Of a DNA stretch of 64,000 nucleotides, positions 1-10,579 are shown piece after piece; position 1 is the stretch's first letter; each line of letters opens with the position of its first letter. The stretch covers positions 201,769,962-201,833,961 of the forward strand of contig CM077644.1 of assembly GCA_039707465.1 (NCBI GenBank), written 5' to 3'. The position numbers and the translations under genes are program-made. The DNA comes from Rhabdophis nuchalis. Its lineage: Eukaryota > Chordata > Lepidosauria > Squamata > Natricidae. Below the pieces are notes generated by a model. That model saw nothing but the letters and a program-made list of their open reading frames with translations, was not told where the DNA came from and made no database searches.

Positions 1-477
1 ATCTTTCACAGAAACACTTGTTCAATAGAGGAAACAGTTACCCTATTGAAATAACAGATTGCTGTCAGTCCTGCAAGGTAGTTCCAATCAGAAACACAGC
101 CAGGAGTAATAGCTCTATCTTTATTGTAAGGTTAGATTAATCTTGCAAGTCTGAAAGGACCCCTCCCATATCTCACTTATATTTCTCCCCAAAACTAGGC
201 ACTTTTGCCACTGTTGCTGATTCAAATTTCATTTATGAGGCCTTCCATAGGCTGTCTCTCTTCTTACTGTCTCCCAAAGTCATTTCCGCATACACATTCC
301 CTTTCCACATTCCCTTTTGCTAGACATGTTCAAGCATAGGAAGCTATTGTAGAAGCTTTAAATTGGATTCCAGATTCAAACAATGATTAATGCTCCCTTC
401 CAATTAGTAACATAGGGGTTGTGGCAGGATGTAAGTTACCTTGAGGTAAAATGGATGGCCTACAAAATATAAAGCAT
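1..477. other. AT-rich flank without recognised feature
   Basis: No open frame, repeat or motif could be recognised here. The composition is that of ordinary non-coding vertebrate DNA. Confidence 0.5.
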
Positions 478-625
478 ATATTTATAAATTTATAATTTTA
501 TAAATATAAAAATATATACTTATAAATATACATGTATAAATACATTATATTTATATAAATATATTTTATAAATATAAAAATATGTTATAAATATATGTAC
601 ATATTTATACATAAATGTGGTGGGG
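478..625. repeat. AT-rich low-complexity tract (TATAAAT-like)
   Basis: The stretch is made almost wholly of A and T, with irregular repeats of tataaa, tatata and ttataaat. It is a degenerate AT microsatellite. The many TATA-like strings arise from the low complexity and should not be read as promoters. Confidence 0.8.
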
Positions 626-1018
626 GGAGTAGAAGTATGCATACATGAAATCTATACTAAATTTTCCTTGGGTAGGAAATGCAATGTTATACCAGAGTCA
701 TTTCTCTGAAGGTATCAAAGTAAACAGGCCTATAAATAGGAAAGTGTAAATATTAGTATGAGGGCAGGAATTGTAATTTGTTATTCTGTAAAACCACAGA
801 CATTTTAACCTACACATATCAAAATTAGGTATTCTAAACAAAAAATGTATTTTCTGAAAATATTTTCTGGATATTTGAACAAGAATTACTCTCAGGATAT
901 ACATTAGTCAAGAAATAATATTCATTTTGAAAACATTCACCTTTCCCTAAAGGGTGTGGCATAATGACTCCCATCTATCCATATACGAAGATATATGGAT
1001 ATATTATATTAAGATATA

Positions 1019-2177
1019 TTAAGGGAGGAAGCATACTGCTCTCCTTTTCTGCCTTTCGGCTCATCACCAGAGACCATCCAGACAGAAAGCTATGAATTCC
1101 ATTGTGTAATTTTTTTATATGTGTGTTACGTTTTTGAGCTGATAAATAAATAAATCAGGGAAACTAGGATAGATCTATTTCGAGCTTTTTAGCTCTCATC
1201 AGCTAGCCATACCCTTACTGGGATTTGAACTAATAGCTTTCTGTCTAGATGGTCTCTGGTGATGAGCCGAAAGGCAGAAAAGGAAAGCAGTATGCTTCCT
1301 CCCTTAATTGGGGCTTCCCAGGGTGTGTGTATATGCTTGTGAGACAAGCATATACTTATTTCCCTTGTCTCAGCTGATCAGGAGGAGAACCTGGTGGCTT
1401 AGTGGCTAAAACATCTGCCTAACATGTAATACAGCCTTGGTTCGAATCCCAGTAAGCTAGCTGATGAGAGCTAAAAAGCTCGAAATAGATCTATACTAGT
1501 CTCCCTGATTTGTTTATGGATCAGCTCATAAAACTAACACACACACACGCTTTTGAGCTGATCAATAAATAAGTCAGGGAGACTAGGATAGATCTATTTC
1601 GAGCTTTTTAGCTCTCATCAGCTAGCCATACCCTTACTGGGATTCGAACCAGGGCTGTATTACATGCCAGGTGAGAGCCTTGCCATTAAGCCAGCTCGGT
1701 TCTCTTCTTGTCGGCTGCGATAGGAGGATAGTTATATATAATTGTTTCCACAACACCATGTTAGGGCCCCAATTAAGGGAGAAAGCATACTGCTTTTCCT
1801 TTTCTGCCTTTCGGCTCATCACCAGAGACCATCTAGACAGAAAGCCATGAATTCCGTTGTGTAATTTTTTTTTTATATGTGTGTTACGTTTTTGAGCTGA
1901 TCAATAAAAAAGTCATGGAGACTAGGATAGATCTATTTCGAGCTTTTTAGCTCTCATCACCTAGCCATACCCTTACTGGGATTCGAACCGGGGCTGTATT
2001 ACATGCCAGGTGAGAGCCTTGCCATTAAGCCAGCTCGGTTCTCTTCTTGTCGGCTGAGATAGGAGGATAGTTATATATAATTGTTTCCACAACACCCTGT
2101 TAGGGCCCCAATTAAGGGAGGAAGCATACTGCTTTTCCTTTTCTGCCTTTCGGCTCATCACCAGAGATCATCTAGAC
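1019..2177. repeat. Rearranged array of a ~339-bp SINE-containing unit, left part
   Basis: A unit beginning aattaagggaggaagcatac recurs. One complete minus-orientation copy (about 1769-2107) follows a partial minus copy (about 1551-1768), and equivalent bases lie 339 bp apart. A further copy, partial and plus-oriented, occupies about 1234-1551, and another partial minus copy about 1022-1230. Each copy joins a tRNA-like head to a segment containing tgcctttcggctcatcacca. The blocks at 1022-1092 and 1246-1316 are inverted relative to each other. The array continues at 3718 after a DNA transposon insertion. No protein is encoded; short frames repeated 339 bp apart only reflect the repeat. Confidence 0.8.
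1380..1551 (+). mobile_element. tRNA-derived SINE head within the array (plus copy)
   Basis: This part has an A-box-like tggcttagtgg (1395-1405) and a perfect B-box ggttcgaatcc (1439-1449), the internal RNA polymerase III promoter layout of tRNA-derived SINEs. The same B-box is present inverted at 1640-1650 and 1979-1989. The body ends in cagctcataaaactaacaca followed by a CA run. It is not taken as a functional tRNA gene because no acceptor-stem pairing is evident and the unit is repeated. Confidence 0.65.
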
Positions 2178-2400
2178 CAGTGGTGTCCAAACTTTTTTCA
2201 AAGAGGGCCAGATTGGATGAAGTGAACATGGTGGAGGGCCGAACATTTTTCCGAACATTCTTTGAACCATTACAATTAAATGCAAATAAATTATTTTATG
2301 CCAAGTTAATTGCAAATGACATACTTTTCATTTCATAACATTAAGATCAACTGACAGTTGAGTTTTCACAATGTATTGAAAATAAATTTTAAAAAAAACT

Positions 2401-2830
2401 TACCTACCTCTTTCTCTCTTTCTTCCTCTCTCTCTCCATTTCTCTTGCTCTTTCTCTTTCTTTCTGTCTCTCTCTTTTTCTCTTTCTTTCTTTCTGTCTC
2501 TCTTTCTTTCTCTCTCTCTCTTTCTTCCTCTCTCGCTCTCTCTCCATTTCTCTCGCTCTTTCTCTCTTTCTCTCTCTCTCTCTTTTTCTCTTTCTTTCTG
2601 TCTCCCTTTCTCTCTCACTCTCTCTCTCTCTTTCTCTCTCTTTCTTCCTCTCTCTCTCTCTCCATTTCTCTCTCTCTCTTTCTCTTTCTTTCTGTCTCTT
2701 TCTTTCTCTCTCTCTTTCTTTCTCTTTCCTTCGCTTTCTCTTTCTTTCTCTCTTTCTCTTTCTCTCTTTCTCTCTGTCACTCTGTGTGTGTGTCTGTCTG
2801 TCTGTCTCTCACTCACTTAATCAGTCTCTA
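2401..2830 (+). repeat. CT-rich polypyrimidine microsatellite inside hAT copy 1
   Basis: Dense irregular tttct, ctct and ctttc repeats run for more than 400 bp on the plus strand and grade into tctg/tccc repeats up to about 3090. The serine/leucine-rich and arginine/glutamate-rich frames here are translation artefacts. The corresponding part of the other copy is the complementary GA tract at about 16560-17310, so the repeat was part of the element before the two insertions. Confidence 0.9.
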
Positions 2831-3102
2831 TCTATCTGTCTCTCCCTCCCTCTCTCTGTCTCTCCCTGTCTCTGTGTGTGTCACTCTCTCTGATTCTCTC
2901 CCTCCCTCCCTCTCTCTGTATGTCTGTCTCTCTCTCTTTCCCCGTCTGTCTCGGATTCAATCCGATTCCAATTCATTCTCTATCTGTGTCTCTCTCCGTC
3001 TCTCTCCCTCCCTCTCTTTCTCTCTGTCTCTGTCTGTCTCTCTGTCTTTCCCTCCCTCCCCTTCTGTCTCTCTCTGTGTCTGTCAGTCACTCCCTCGCCA
3101 CT

Positions 3103-3538
3103 CGCAGCGGGCGAGGGAGCAGGCGGGGTGAGCACCCAAGGCTACCGTCATCTTAAGCACCACCAAGGCTGTCGCCCGGCAGGGGCGTCAGGCAGGGAAG
3201 CCGGTCGCATCTCCATCGCGGCTCCCTCCGGCAGGCACCACGGCTTACGTTCTGAGGCCGCATGTCCGTCTTCCCTGCCTGACGCCCCTGCCGGGCAACC
3301 TTGTGCGGCGGGAGCTGCACGTTCTGGGGCTGCGTGGCTGGGAGGGAGGTGAACGCGCCAAGCGGATGTTCTGGGGCCGTGCGTTCACCTCCCTCCCAGC
3401 TTCGCAGCCCCAGAACGTGCAGCGATGGAGGCGCGACCGGCTTCCCTGACTGACGCCCCTGCCGGGCGACAGCCTCGGTGGTGCTTAAGATGACGGTAGC
3501 CTTGGGTGCTCACCCCGCCTGCTCCCTCGCCCACTGCG
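3103..3538. repeat. GC-rich nested inverted repeat inside hAT copy 1
   Basis: The arm at about 3103-3208, containing ggctaccgtcatcttaagca, is matched in reverse complement at about 3433-3538. Inside it, a second pair (about 3322-3361 and 3383-3421) contains gctgggagggaggtgaacgc and its complement. The block could fold into a long hairpin. It is CpG-rich, unlike the AT-rich surroundings. Its origin is not recognised. Confidence 0.75.
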
Positions 3539-3717
3539 GGAGGAGGCGTCCATAACCTCCGTCCACCTCCCTCCCAGCCACACAGCCCCAGAGACAGAGG
3601 GAGGAAGGGAGGGCCACATTTACACAGAGCAGGGAGGGCTGTTGGAGGGCCGTATTAAACCGACCCCCGGGCCGCAAATGGCCCCCGGGCCTGACTTTGG
3701 ACATGCCTGATCTAGAC

Positions 3718-3849
3718 AGAAAGCCATGAGTTCCGTTGTGTGAATTTTTTAAATATGCGTGTTAGTTTTATGAGCTGATCAATAAATAAATCAGAGTGAC
3801 TATCTATACTAGTCTCTCTGATTTATTTATTGATCAGCTCATAAAACTA

Positions 3850-3880
<31 letters not shown>
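3718..3880. repeat. Right remainder of the SINE-type array, ending in a CA run
   Basis: The sequence resumes the array exactly where the hAT element interrupted it (cagaaagccatgagttccg). Two oppositely oriented tails meet here: gagctgatcaataaataaat at about 3770, and its reverse complement at about 3820. A (CA)n run of about 27 bp closes the array. Confidence 0.75.
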
Positions 3881-3884
<4 letters not shown>

Positions 3885-4560
3885 ATGTTGTTGGGTTATA
3901 TCTTTTGGTATACAGATACCCAAATATTTAATGAATTTGGTACCAATAAGGAAGTGATATTCCTTAATGGATTGGTGACCAGAATTTTTATGTATTGACA
4001 TCAACTCTGATTTGGACAAGTTGATAGAATCTCCTGTTATTTGGTTAAAAGCATCAATCATTTATATCAACATACGAATTATAGTGTGAAATTTAGAAAC
4101 AAACAGAAAAATGTCATTTCCAAGTAAGACAAATTTATATTCAACTGAAGTATATCCTATTACATAAATCTTCTTATGTGGACTTTGGCACAAGCCAAAG
4201 GTTCCAAGCCATACCAAAAAGCAAGAGTGAGAGAGGACATCCTTGTCTAGTTCCTCTTAACAATGGGAAAGTGGCAGAAAATGATAGATGATATGAATGC
4301 TTAGAGAGAAATATCTATCAAATGTAATTTAGTGGCAATATTTACAGCTACAATGTTTGTTAACATTCCTTGGATCGACAATATTTTCAGGTTCAGAGAC
4401 ACCCATGATACTGGGACATCTGATTACGTCTTTTAAAATTAAAAACCTACCATTAGTTTTTATAGATATTTGTTATCAATAAATTAATTTGATATGCAAA
4501 AATGAGATAAGAGGAATATAGAATTAGAGGTGCCTATCTTGCCTAGGCAATGAGAGAGTA
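3881..4560 (-). mobile_element. L1 LINE ORF2 reverse-transcriptase fossil
   Basis: On the minus strand, 4205-4257 translates to a stretch containing RGTRQGCPLSLLLFG, the L1-type RT motif. Downstream on the same strand, 3880-4061 reads a frame with NLSKSELM and KYLGICIPKD, which matches the part of L1 ORF2 after the catalytic box. The catalytic YADD region is decayed (about 4110). Stops and frame changes lie between the conserved patches, so this is an old non-functional fragment. Outer limits are approximate. It is a different lineage from the L2 and CR1 copies elsewhere. Confidence 0.72.
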
Positions 4561-4790
4561 CATTAACCATTATAGCATGGATGTCAGGGGACCTTAAACT
4601 ACAACTTATACAGCAAAAAATAAAATGCAGAATTTATTGGACTCCATTATGCCTTATACAAAAGGATCCTTCTCAGCCTACTGGCTAAGATCAAGTATAA
4701 TATAATGTTCTTATCAGTTTAATATCTAATACGTTTTGATTGGACACCACCCAGGGTTTGTTGCTGAATAATATGGGCAGCTACACAAAT

Positions 4791-5012
<222 letters not shown>

Positions 5013-5334
5013 CCATCCATGACAGGATTTTGTTGGAGATGTAAGAAGGATAATGATTCTTTAAAGCATATGTTTTTTCAGTTAAGCTTTGGGAGAAAGA
5101 TGTATAGTATATAAGTGTTATTGTACAACATCAAATTTTTCACAGGATAATATTCTATTGAATTAAATACACAGTACACAGAACTTGGCAACTGGACAAT
5201 GTAAGTAGATCCCCCATGGCCTTACTATAGCTGAAGACTGATGTTGTAACATTGGGAAAATAAATTCACCATGTATGACATTGTATGGATAAATATAATG
5301 AAATACAGTAGGTTAAAATAAGCATTAGAGTTAC

Positions 5335-5404
5335 ATAAGAGTAGCTGCCCAGAGTTGCTTGACAATGAGGCACATAAATTAGTAAATTGAATAAATAAAT
5401 AAAT
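5335..5404 (+). mobile_element. Short L2/CR1-type LINE 3' tail fossil
   Basis: The text gtagctgcccagagttgctt followed by an AATAAATAAAT tail resembles the 3' end shared by squamate L2-type LINEs (a compact GC-rich stem followed by a short repeat). The body upstream is no longer recognisable. Low confidence. Confidence 0.35.
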
Positions 5405-6149
5405 AGTATTAAATGTATATGTGTGTATACATACACATTCATTTATAACACACACATTTGCATAATGTTTGCATTATAAATACTATAATAAATTCATATA
5501 ATATAGAATTGTAATTCTTCACTATTTACTTTAATGACATATTATACATTTTATTTTGTGTTTTTTCTGTTGTACTTTTGATTTAGTTTTTGTAAGCGCT
5601 TGTTATGTATTTTTATTATAAATGCATTTTTGTGTTTGGTATTTCCTTTTTTCTGATACTATTTTAAAAGCAATATTTTTTTAAAATAAGGTTTTATCTA
5701 TGTACCCAAACCAATTACAATCTATATGATCTACAGCAAATTTACTAGCCACCTGTGACTACAGGAAACAACACGGATCTGTATGAACACATTTAATACC
5801 TTATGATATTAAAAAAAGTTTTTAAAGTATCATAGAAGAAAAAAAATGTTAAAATACAATAAACCCAAAAAAGGAAGGAAAACACACCTGGCATTCACAG
5901 AGGTGCCTTTTGCAAAACTGTGGTAAAAGGAAACCAGTATAGACACCTCCCAAGTATCAGGGGGAAAGTGTTCCAGAGAATAGGCTGGGTTTGCATAGAG
6001 AAGACCTAGTTTTCAGTATACAAACCATAACATTGCAGGCTCTGAATCATAGCACAAGCCCGTCCAGAACTTTTCCAGTATTAGTGATCAAGCAAGTCTG
6101 CGATAAGGAAACTGACCTGTATCTTGGTCTCTCGCTTTATAGGGGCTTA
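5405..6149. other. AT-rich interval, nothing recognised
   Basis: Only A/T-rich non-coding sequence with short ATATAC runs was seen. Confidence 0.5.
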
Positions 6150-6159
6150 TATGCTAAAC

Positions 6160-6501
6160 ATTATAGGGACATGGTGGCTCAGTGGCTAAGACAGAGCTTG
6201 TCGATCAGAAAGATCAGCAGTTTGGCGGTTCCCTAGTACCACGTAACAAAGTGAGCTCCCGTTACTTGTCCCAGCTTCTGCCAACCTAGCAGTTCGAAAG
6301 CATGTATAAATGCAAGTCGAAAAATAGGGACCACCTTTAGTGGGAAGGTAATAGCATTCTGTGCGCCTTGGTCAATTTAGTCATGCCAGCCAAATGACCA
6401 TGGAGAGCGCTGGCTCTTCGGCTTTGAAATGGAGATGAACACTGCCCCCTAGAGTTGGGAATGACTAGTACATATGTGTGAGGGGAACCTTTACTTTTAC
6501 C
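6160..6501 (+). mobile_element. tRNA-derived SINE with 10-bp target duplication
   Basis: The 5' part has the A-box-like ggtggctcagtggctaagac, a tRNA-like head. The body continues through gccagccaaatgaccatgga and ends ggggaacctttacttttac. It is flanked by the duplication tatgctaaac (6150-6159 and 6502-6511), the variable-length duplication left by LINE-type target-primed insertion. The B-box is degraded (cggttccctagtacc), so the copy is not young. A 3' fragment of the same family lies at 53268-53331. Confidence 0.8.
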
Positions 6502-6511
6502 TATGCTAAAC

Positions 6512-7424
6512 TACTGACATAGCTAGATAACTAATAATTAGTAATCATTAATTGTTTTAATGCTGGTATACTCAGTATGCTGTCAGGTATTTGCCTCAGC
6601 AATCTGACCACTACATTATGTAGTAAAATATATGGTTACATGACCCATCTCTTTTGCAAGTTTAAAATCACTTCCTAAAGTTAGCAAAATCAGCAAATAG
6701 AATGAATGATCTCCTTGTGACGTGATTGCAGGTTAATTCAGGAAGCTCTTCTGCAATGATAACTACAAAATTTCAAAAGATGTGTATCATAATTTATTTT
6801 AGAAAGTCTTTCATAGGCCAGAAATACCCTGTACTAAAGACATTAAAAGCAAAAATATAGTTCGGAAGTGTGTGTGTGTGGGGGGGGGGGGGAGAGTCAT
6901 TCTATAGCTTTTGCTTTATCTCAGAACTCTTGAACTTTCTCTTCCTTCTTAATGACAAATTGGAGAGGAGGAAAACATATAATTCTTTTTGAAAAACCAT
7001 TTAACTTTATGATAATCATATACAATAGCATAATCATGAATGCTATTTAATTAAGTAAACCTGCAGCTCCACCTTCTATAAATATGGAAGCCACCTAATC
7101 TACATTGAAAAGTATGGACTTTAAAAAAAAAAAAAGCTTTGCATGCCATTTTCTCAAATTATCAATTAAATTGCCCCGAATGTGTCGACAACTTTAATCA
7201 GAAGAAAAACTTTTATTATTCTCAAAATCTGGTTTACTGCTTACACTCCAAGACGAATCGGGGATTTAAAAGGTCTCTTTCAATCCGATTTATTCAAAGA
7301 ACAAAGAGTGTAAATCCTACCCTTCAGAACCATGTCCACTTTCCTTTTCTAATCAATCAAACTTTCATGCCAGAAAGTTAAAGGCAGTCAGAAAGAAGAA
7401 TAAGAATTCGCAAGAATAGGCCAG
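6512..7424. other. Interval without recognised gene; GT/G run at 6868-6893
   Basis: The stretch is AT-rich apart from a short GT repeat merging into 14 or so G bases. Short frames with many lysines and asparagines show no family resemblance. Confidence 0.5.
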
Positions 7425-8130
7425 CTATTCCGTGCATACCACAAGGGCGTAAACTTTCTGCTTCGCCAATTCATCCCTGTGTAAAAGCACACAGGTACGC
7501 CCTCCGCAAGACAAGGAAGGCTTTCCATCCGAGCGGATTAACGACCGACACTCCCTCGGAACTACATCAAAGACCGGATTTCCAAAACCGCAGCAAACAT
7601 AACTCCACGTGTATTTACCGTCGCATACCACCAACTCGCGAACGCCATCGCGGGGACCGCTCCCAACTCTCTTTCCAACTTCGGCTACAGCTTCCCCCAA
7701 GAGAAAGCGCACGAAATTCTCAGCTATGCGCGGCTGGCTGCGACTGTCTGACCCGAGGGCTTGGGAATATGTGCGGGCAAAGAGCGGGGCGTGGAGAAGC
7801 CGCTGCGCCCTTCAGTCGGTCCGCCCCCAAACAGACAGCAGAGTAAGGAAAGTTTCAAGAGGGTGGTCCGTGACTATGTGGTTGTCTGCTCGCTGGAGCC
7901 CCGCCTTTCTGCTTTGAAGTTAGTGCAACAGGGGGGCTTTGCCTAGAAGTAATCGTCTACGCGCGAATCCAAGAGGGGAAGACGGACCCCACCCTCCTCT
8001 CCGAGATAGACGGAGGTAAGGAGCAGAATGATGTCTCGATCCAACTTCCCTTGGTGCCAGCTGCACCGCCCAAAACCACCTAAGTCTGATTTCATTGTTT
8101 GGACCCAGTTCCTGGAAGAAGGGAAGGCGT
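7425..8130. promoter_or_regulatory. CpG-rich block, possible promoter region
   Basis: CpG dinucleotides are frequent (for example gcgaacgccatcgcggggac, gccgctgcgcccttcagtcg), in contrast to the CpG-poor flanks. It is not a recognised repeat. In vertebrates such unmethylated islands usually mark promoters. A weak first-exon candidate sits inside on the minus strand. The strand and start site cannot be set from sequence. Confidence 0.5.
7619..7648 (-). CDS. Weak candidate first coding exon (10 codons)
   Basis: On the minus strand, an ATG in good context (gcgATGg) opens MAFASWWYAT and is followed at once by a plausible splice donor, acg|gtaaat. It lies in a CpG-rich block. The donor is not ideal, the protein is unrecognised, and no second exon could be placed. 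A 95-codon frame overlaps on the same strand in another frame (7425-7712), but it does not begin with ATG and resembles nothing known. Either may be chance. Confidence 0.2.
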
Positions 8131-9289
8131 GTCTCCACTCATTGTCTTTCTCTCTAAACTCCTAGCATTTTCTGGATAAAATTCCTCCTCTTTTGTCAGA
8201 ATATCTTAATTTTTTAAAAAAATAGTCTGGCCAAGAAGTCATATTTTACACCTGCATTCATAGATAAAGAAATGCACTTTGCACCAGACAAAAACGAAGT
8301 CCCCATAAACTGGTGCTAACCTGGACGAATTATGACTTACTAATTACCAGGACAATGGACCATAAACTAACCACACTAGTTTGGTTTTCACAAAATACGA
8401 AAACACTTTGTTGCCAATGGCTTGAAAGCCGGAAAGAATATAAAAAGTCATCTACTATAAATTCTGAGAAGGGTATTTCAAATAATCCTTATTCTTCTTG
8501 AGGCACCTAATAGGTCACTTAACTGCCAAGGAATACAGGGAAGTTTTTTTTTAATCTTCAGTGCAAGGCCTTTCCCCAGTATCTTGACTTCCCCATAGTT
8601 TGCAAACAGCATTGAAAAAGGAGCAGCAGTGGGGGAAAGGTGCGACTATGAGTAATGTGCTGCACAATTCTGTGAAGGGGTTGCAAGGAATCTCCACCTG
8701 CTGTTCACCCTGCTATCCCACAAACATAAGGTCGGCACTCAACAACTTACTTTTCCAGCCACTATAAAGTAACTTAATGGTAGAAGTCAAACTGTGAAAT
8801 TCCACTGCAGTATCTATCATTTCATAGCAGGAATATCTGCAAGATGAGCACTCACCTGTACTAGAAATAAGATAGAGGTCTTGATAAATGACATCATACC
8901 CACCTTTCATCTCTTCTTTGGGTCAAGAAGCCAAAATTGTAAGAACCTCTCTCCGTTAAAGAGGACGGAACATGCCCCAAATCCTGAAGGCAATCTGTTA
9001 ACTAAATATCCAGATTTCTATTGGAGCCACTATAGGATACCAACTATGTTTCATTTAAACCAGAGAATGACATGAAACTGAATGACAGTGTAGTAGATGA
9101 ATGCTATTGAACATACAGAGGCTCAGAGCCTAGATTCACACAGCACACTGAGTTGTAAACAAGCCATATCGAATGTGTTTAGAAAGCTCATTGTTTTAAA
9201 TAGCAGGGTACGTACAGCAGGCCATGATAGGGGGGGCTATTGCAGAGTTACATGATAGTTAATCCACATTTCCGAGTCCACACGGATAC
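8131..9289. other. Interval between CpG-rich blocks, nothing recognised
   Basis: Moderately AT-rich with no recognisable repeat or conserved frame. If the 10.1-kb exon is real, this would be intronic on the minus strand. Confidence 0.5.
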
Positions 9290-10480
9290 GCCGTTTTATA
9301 ACCATACGCTCTGTTTTCAGAGCACGTTAAACCGTCCCTACTGTGTCAAGTGTGACTTGGTGTTGCGCTTTATAAATCACGCTTTTAAAATTTGCCGCCT
9401 TGCGCAAAAACACAACCTTGGGACGACAACGTTTGCAAGTCAAAGATAGCTTTGAAACCTCACACTTTAGTAGAAACCGCCCCGAGGCGAAGTTCGGGAC
9501 GCGCAGAGTCGCTTTCCCAAGGATTCCATCTCCGGGTTTAAAGGAGCCCAAATATGCCTGCTAAACTATTTAAAAGGGGGCAATAATAGTCACCATTTTT
9601 TCAAAAGACCGCAGGGAGGGGCTCAGGCGGCAGGTCTTTGAAGCGCCCTCGCCAGCCAGCCTTCCTCCAGCGGGCGCCCTGGAAATGACAGCCCTACGGC
9701 GCTTATCGCCCATCAGCTGACAGGGGAAATTGCAGGGCACATCTGGGGAGCGCGAGAGGCAAAAAAAAATGAAAATAAAAGGCGACGTCACGACGGGAGG
9801 CGGCCTGCGCGTACGCAAACGGGGGCGCGCGCGCACCCCAAATTCCCTCGTTCCAGCAGCTGTTCCGCCCCACCCAATGCTTTCCACAGCTCTCCTCCTC
9901 GGCTCCCCCGCGCGCCGCCGATCTTGGCTCTTCGCCACTCTGGGCGCGGGCGAATTTCTGTTGCGCTTCGTCCCTTAAGCCTTCGGCCCCGACTGACTGA
10001 CCGCCGCAGGACGACGTTTCTCGCCCCTCTTATTCGAAAGTGGGGGGGGGGCAACGAGACCTCTTAAGGGGCAACTGTTTGGTTCCCGCCCGGCCGCCGC
10101 CTTCGACTTACCTCTTTGGCGGGTTGTTTCTTGCCTTTCGTTGGCTGCGACATGACGGCTGAGGAGGCGCTTTGGCTCCTCGCAGGCCGTTTTCCCCTTG
10201 CGGCGTGTTAACGGGACTCTGCGGTAAACCCCCAAGAACAAGGAAGAGAGGCGAGCAGCGGAGGAGGATCCGGCGGGGAGCTACGAAACTTTTCCGACGG
10301 ACCCCGTGCCAAAATCAGGCGGCTGTGGCGCCTCCTCTTCCTGCGGCCGCCGCTTCAGTCTCGGAGAATTTCTCCGGGAGGTGGTTCACTGCGAAAGGGC
10401 TGGGTGGCACATTGTTGTATTCCCCGAACCGGCTGTGCCTTGCCGATTCGTAGGCTGCTAACCCTGCCTCTGAGCGCCGT
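9290..10480. promoter_or_regulatory. CpG island
   Basis: CpG density is the highest in the window (for example gcgtacgcaaacgggggcgc, gcgcgccgccgatc) over about 1.2 kb, and no repeat was recognised. A minus-strand ATG with a perfect splice donor lies inside (10112-10153), so the island probably holds the promoter of a minus-strand gene, with the start site above 10153. Short CRE-like gacgtca (9783-9789) and poly-G motifs are visible but are not evidence of use. A divergent transcript to the plus side is possible. Confidence 0.7.
10112..10153 (-). CDS. Candidate first coding exon of an unidentified host gene
   Basis: Reading the minus strand, gccgtcATGt opens MSQPTKGKKQPAKE and the fourteenth codon is followed by gag|gtaagt, a perfect match to the vertebrate 5' splice consensus. 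The -3 base is G, a favourable start context. The encoded start is short, basic and lysine-rich, which suits an intracellular or nuclear protein but does not identify a family. It sits inside the strongest CpG island of the window. Later exons would lie at lower coordinates or beyond the window; none was found, and most of the flank is repeats. The coincidence of island, start and donor is suggestive rather than proof. Confidence 0.5.
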
Positions 10481-10545
10481 TTCGTTCTAGCTTGTTTCAA
10501 AGGAGCCTCCTTTTACAATCTTGCAGGGGTAGCAACCCACTCAGG

Positions 10546-10576
<31 letters not shown>
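10546..10576 (+). repeat. (AC)n microsatellite
   Basis: About 15 AC units directly downstream of the CpG island. Confidence 0.95.
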
Positions 10577-10578
<2 letters not shown>

Positions 10579-10579
10579 A

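Larger units (their letters stand above)
2178..3709 (+). mobile_element. Non-autonomous hAT-type DNA transposon, copy 1 (1.5 kb)
   Basis: The element begins cagtggtgtccaaac and ends ggacatgcctg, an imperfect terminal inverted repeat. It is flanked on both sides by the 8-bp duplication atctagac (2170-2177 and 3710-3717). An 8-bp duplication with CAG...CTG ends is the signature of the hAT superfamily. Inside, in order, are a conserved left end to about 2400, a long CT-rich tract, a GC-rich block of nested inverted repeats, and a right end containing gggccgcaaatggcccccgg. No transposase frame is present, so mobilisation would need an enzyme in trans. A second copy lies inverted at 15758-17538. 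The element split a pre-existing SINE-type array. Confidence 0.88.

Noticed and set aside
1380..1450. tRNA gene
   Set aside because: A- and B-box are present, but the unit is a repeated SINE head without a convincing cloverleaf.
2358..3131. 257-codon serine/leucine-rich open frame
   Set aside because: It is the translation of a CT-rich microsatellite inside a transposon; antisense frames are equally open.
7425..7712. 95-codon minus-strand frame as a gene
   Set aside because: No ATG at its start, no recognised domain, and it overlaps a more plausible ATG-plus-donor in another frame.
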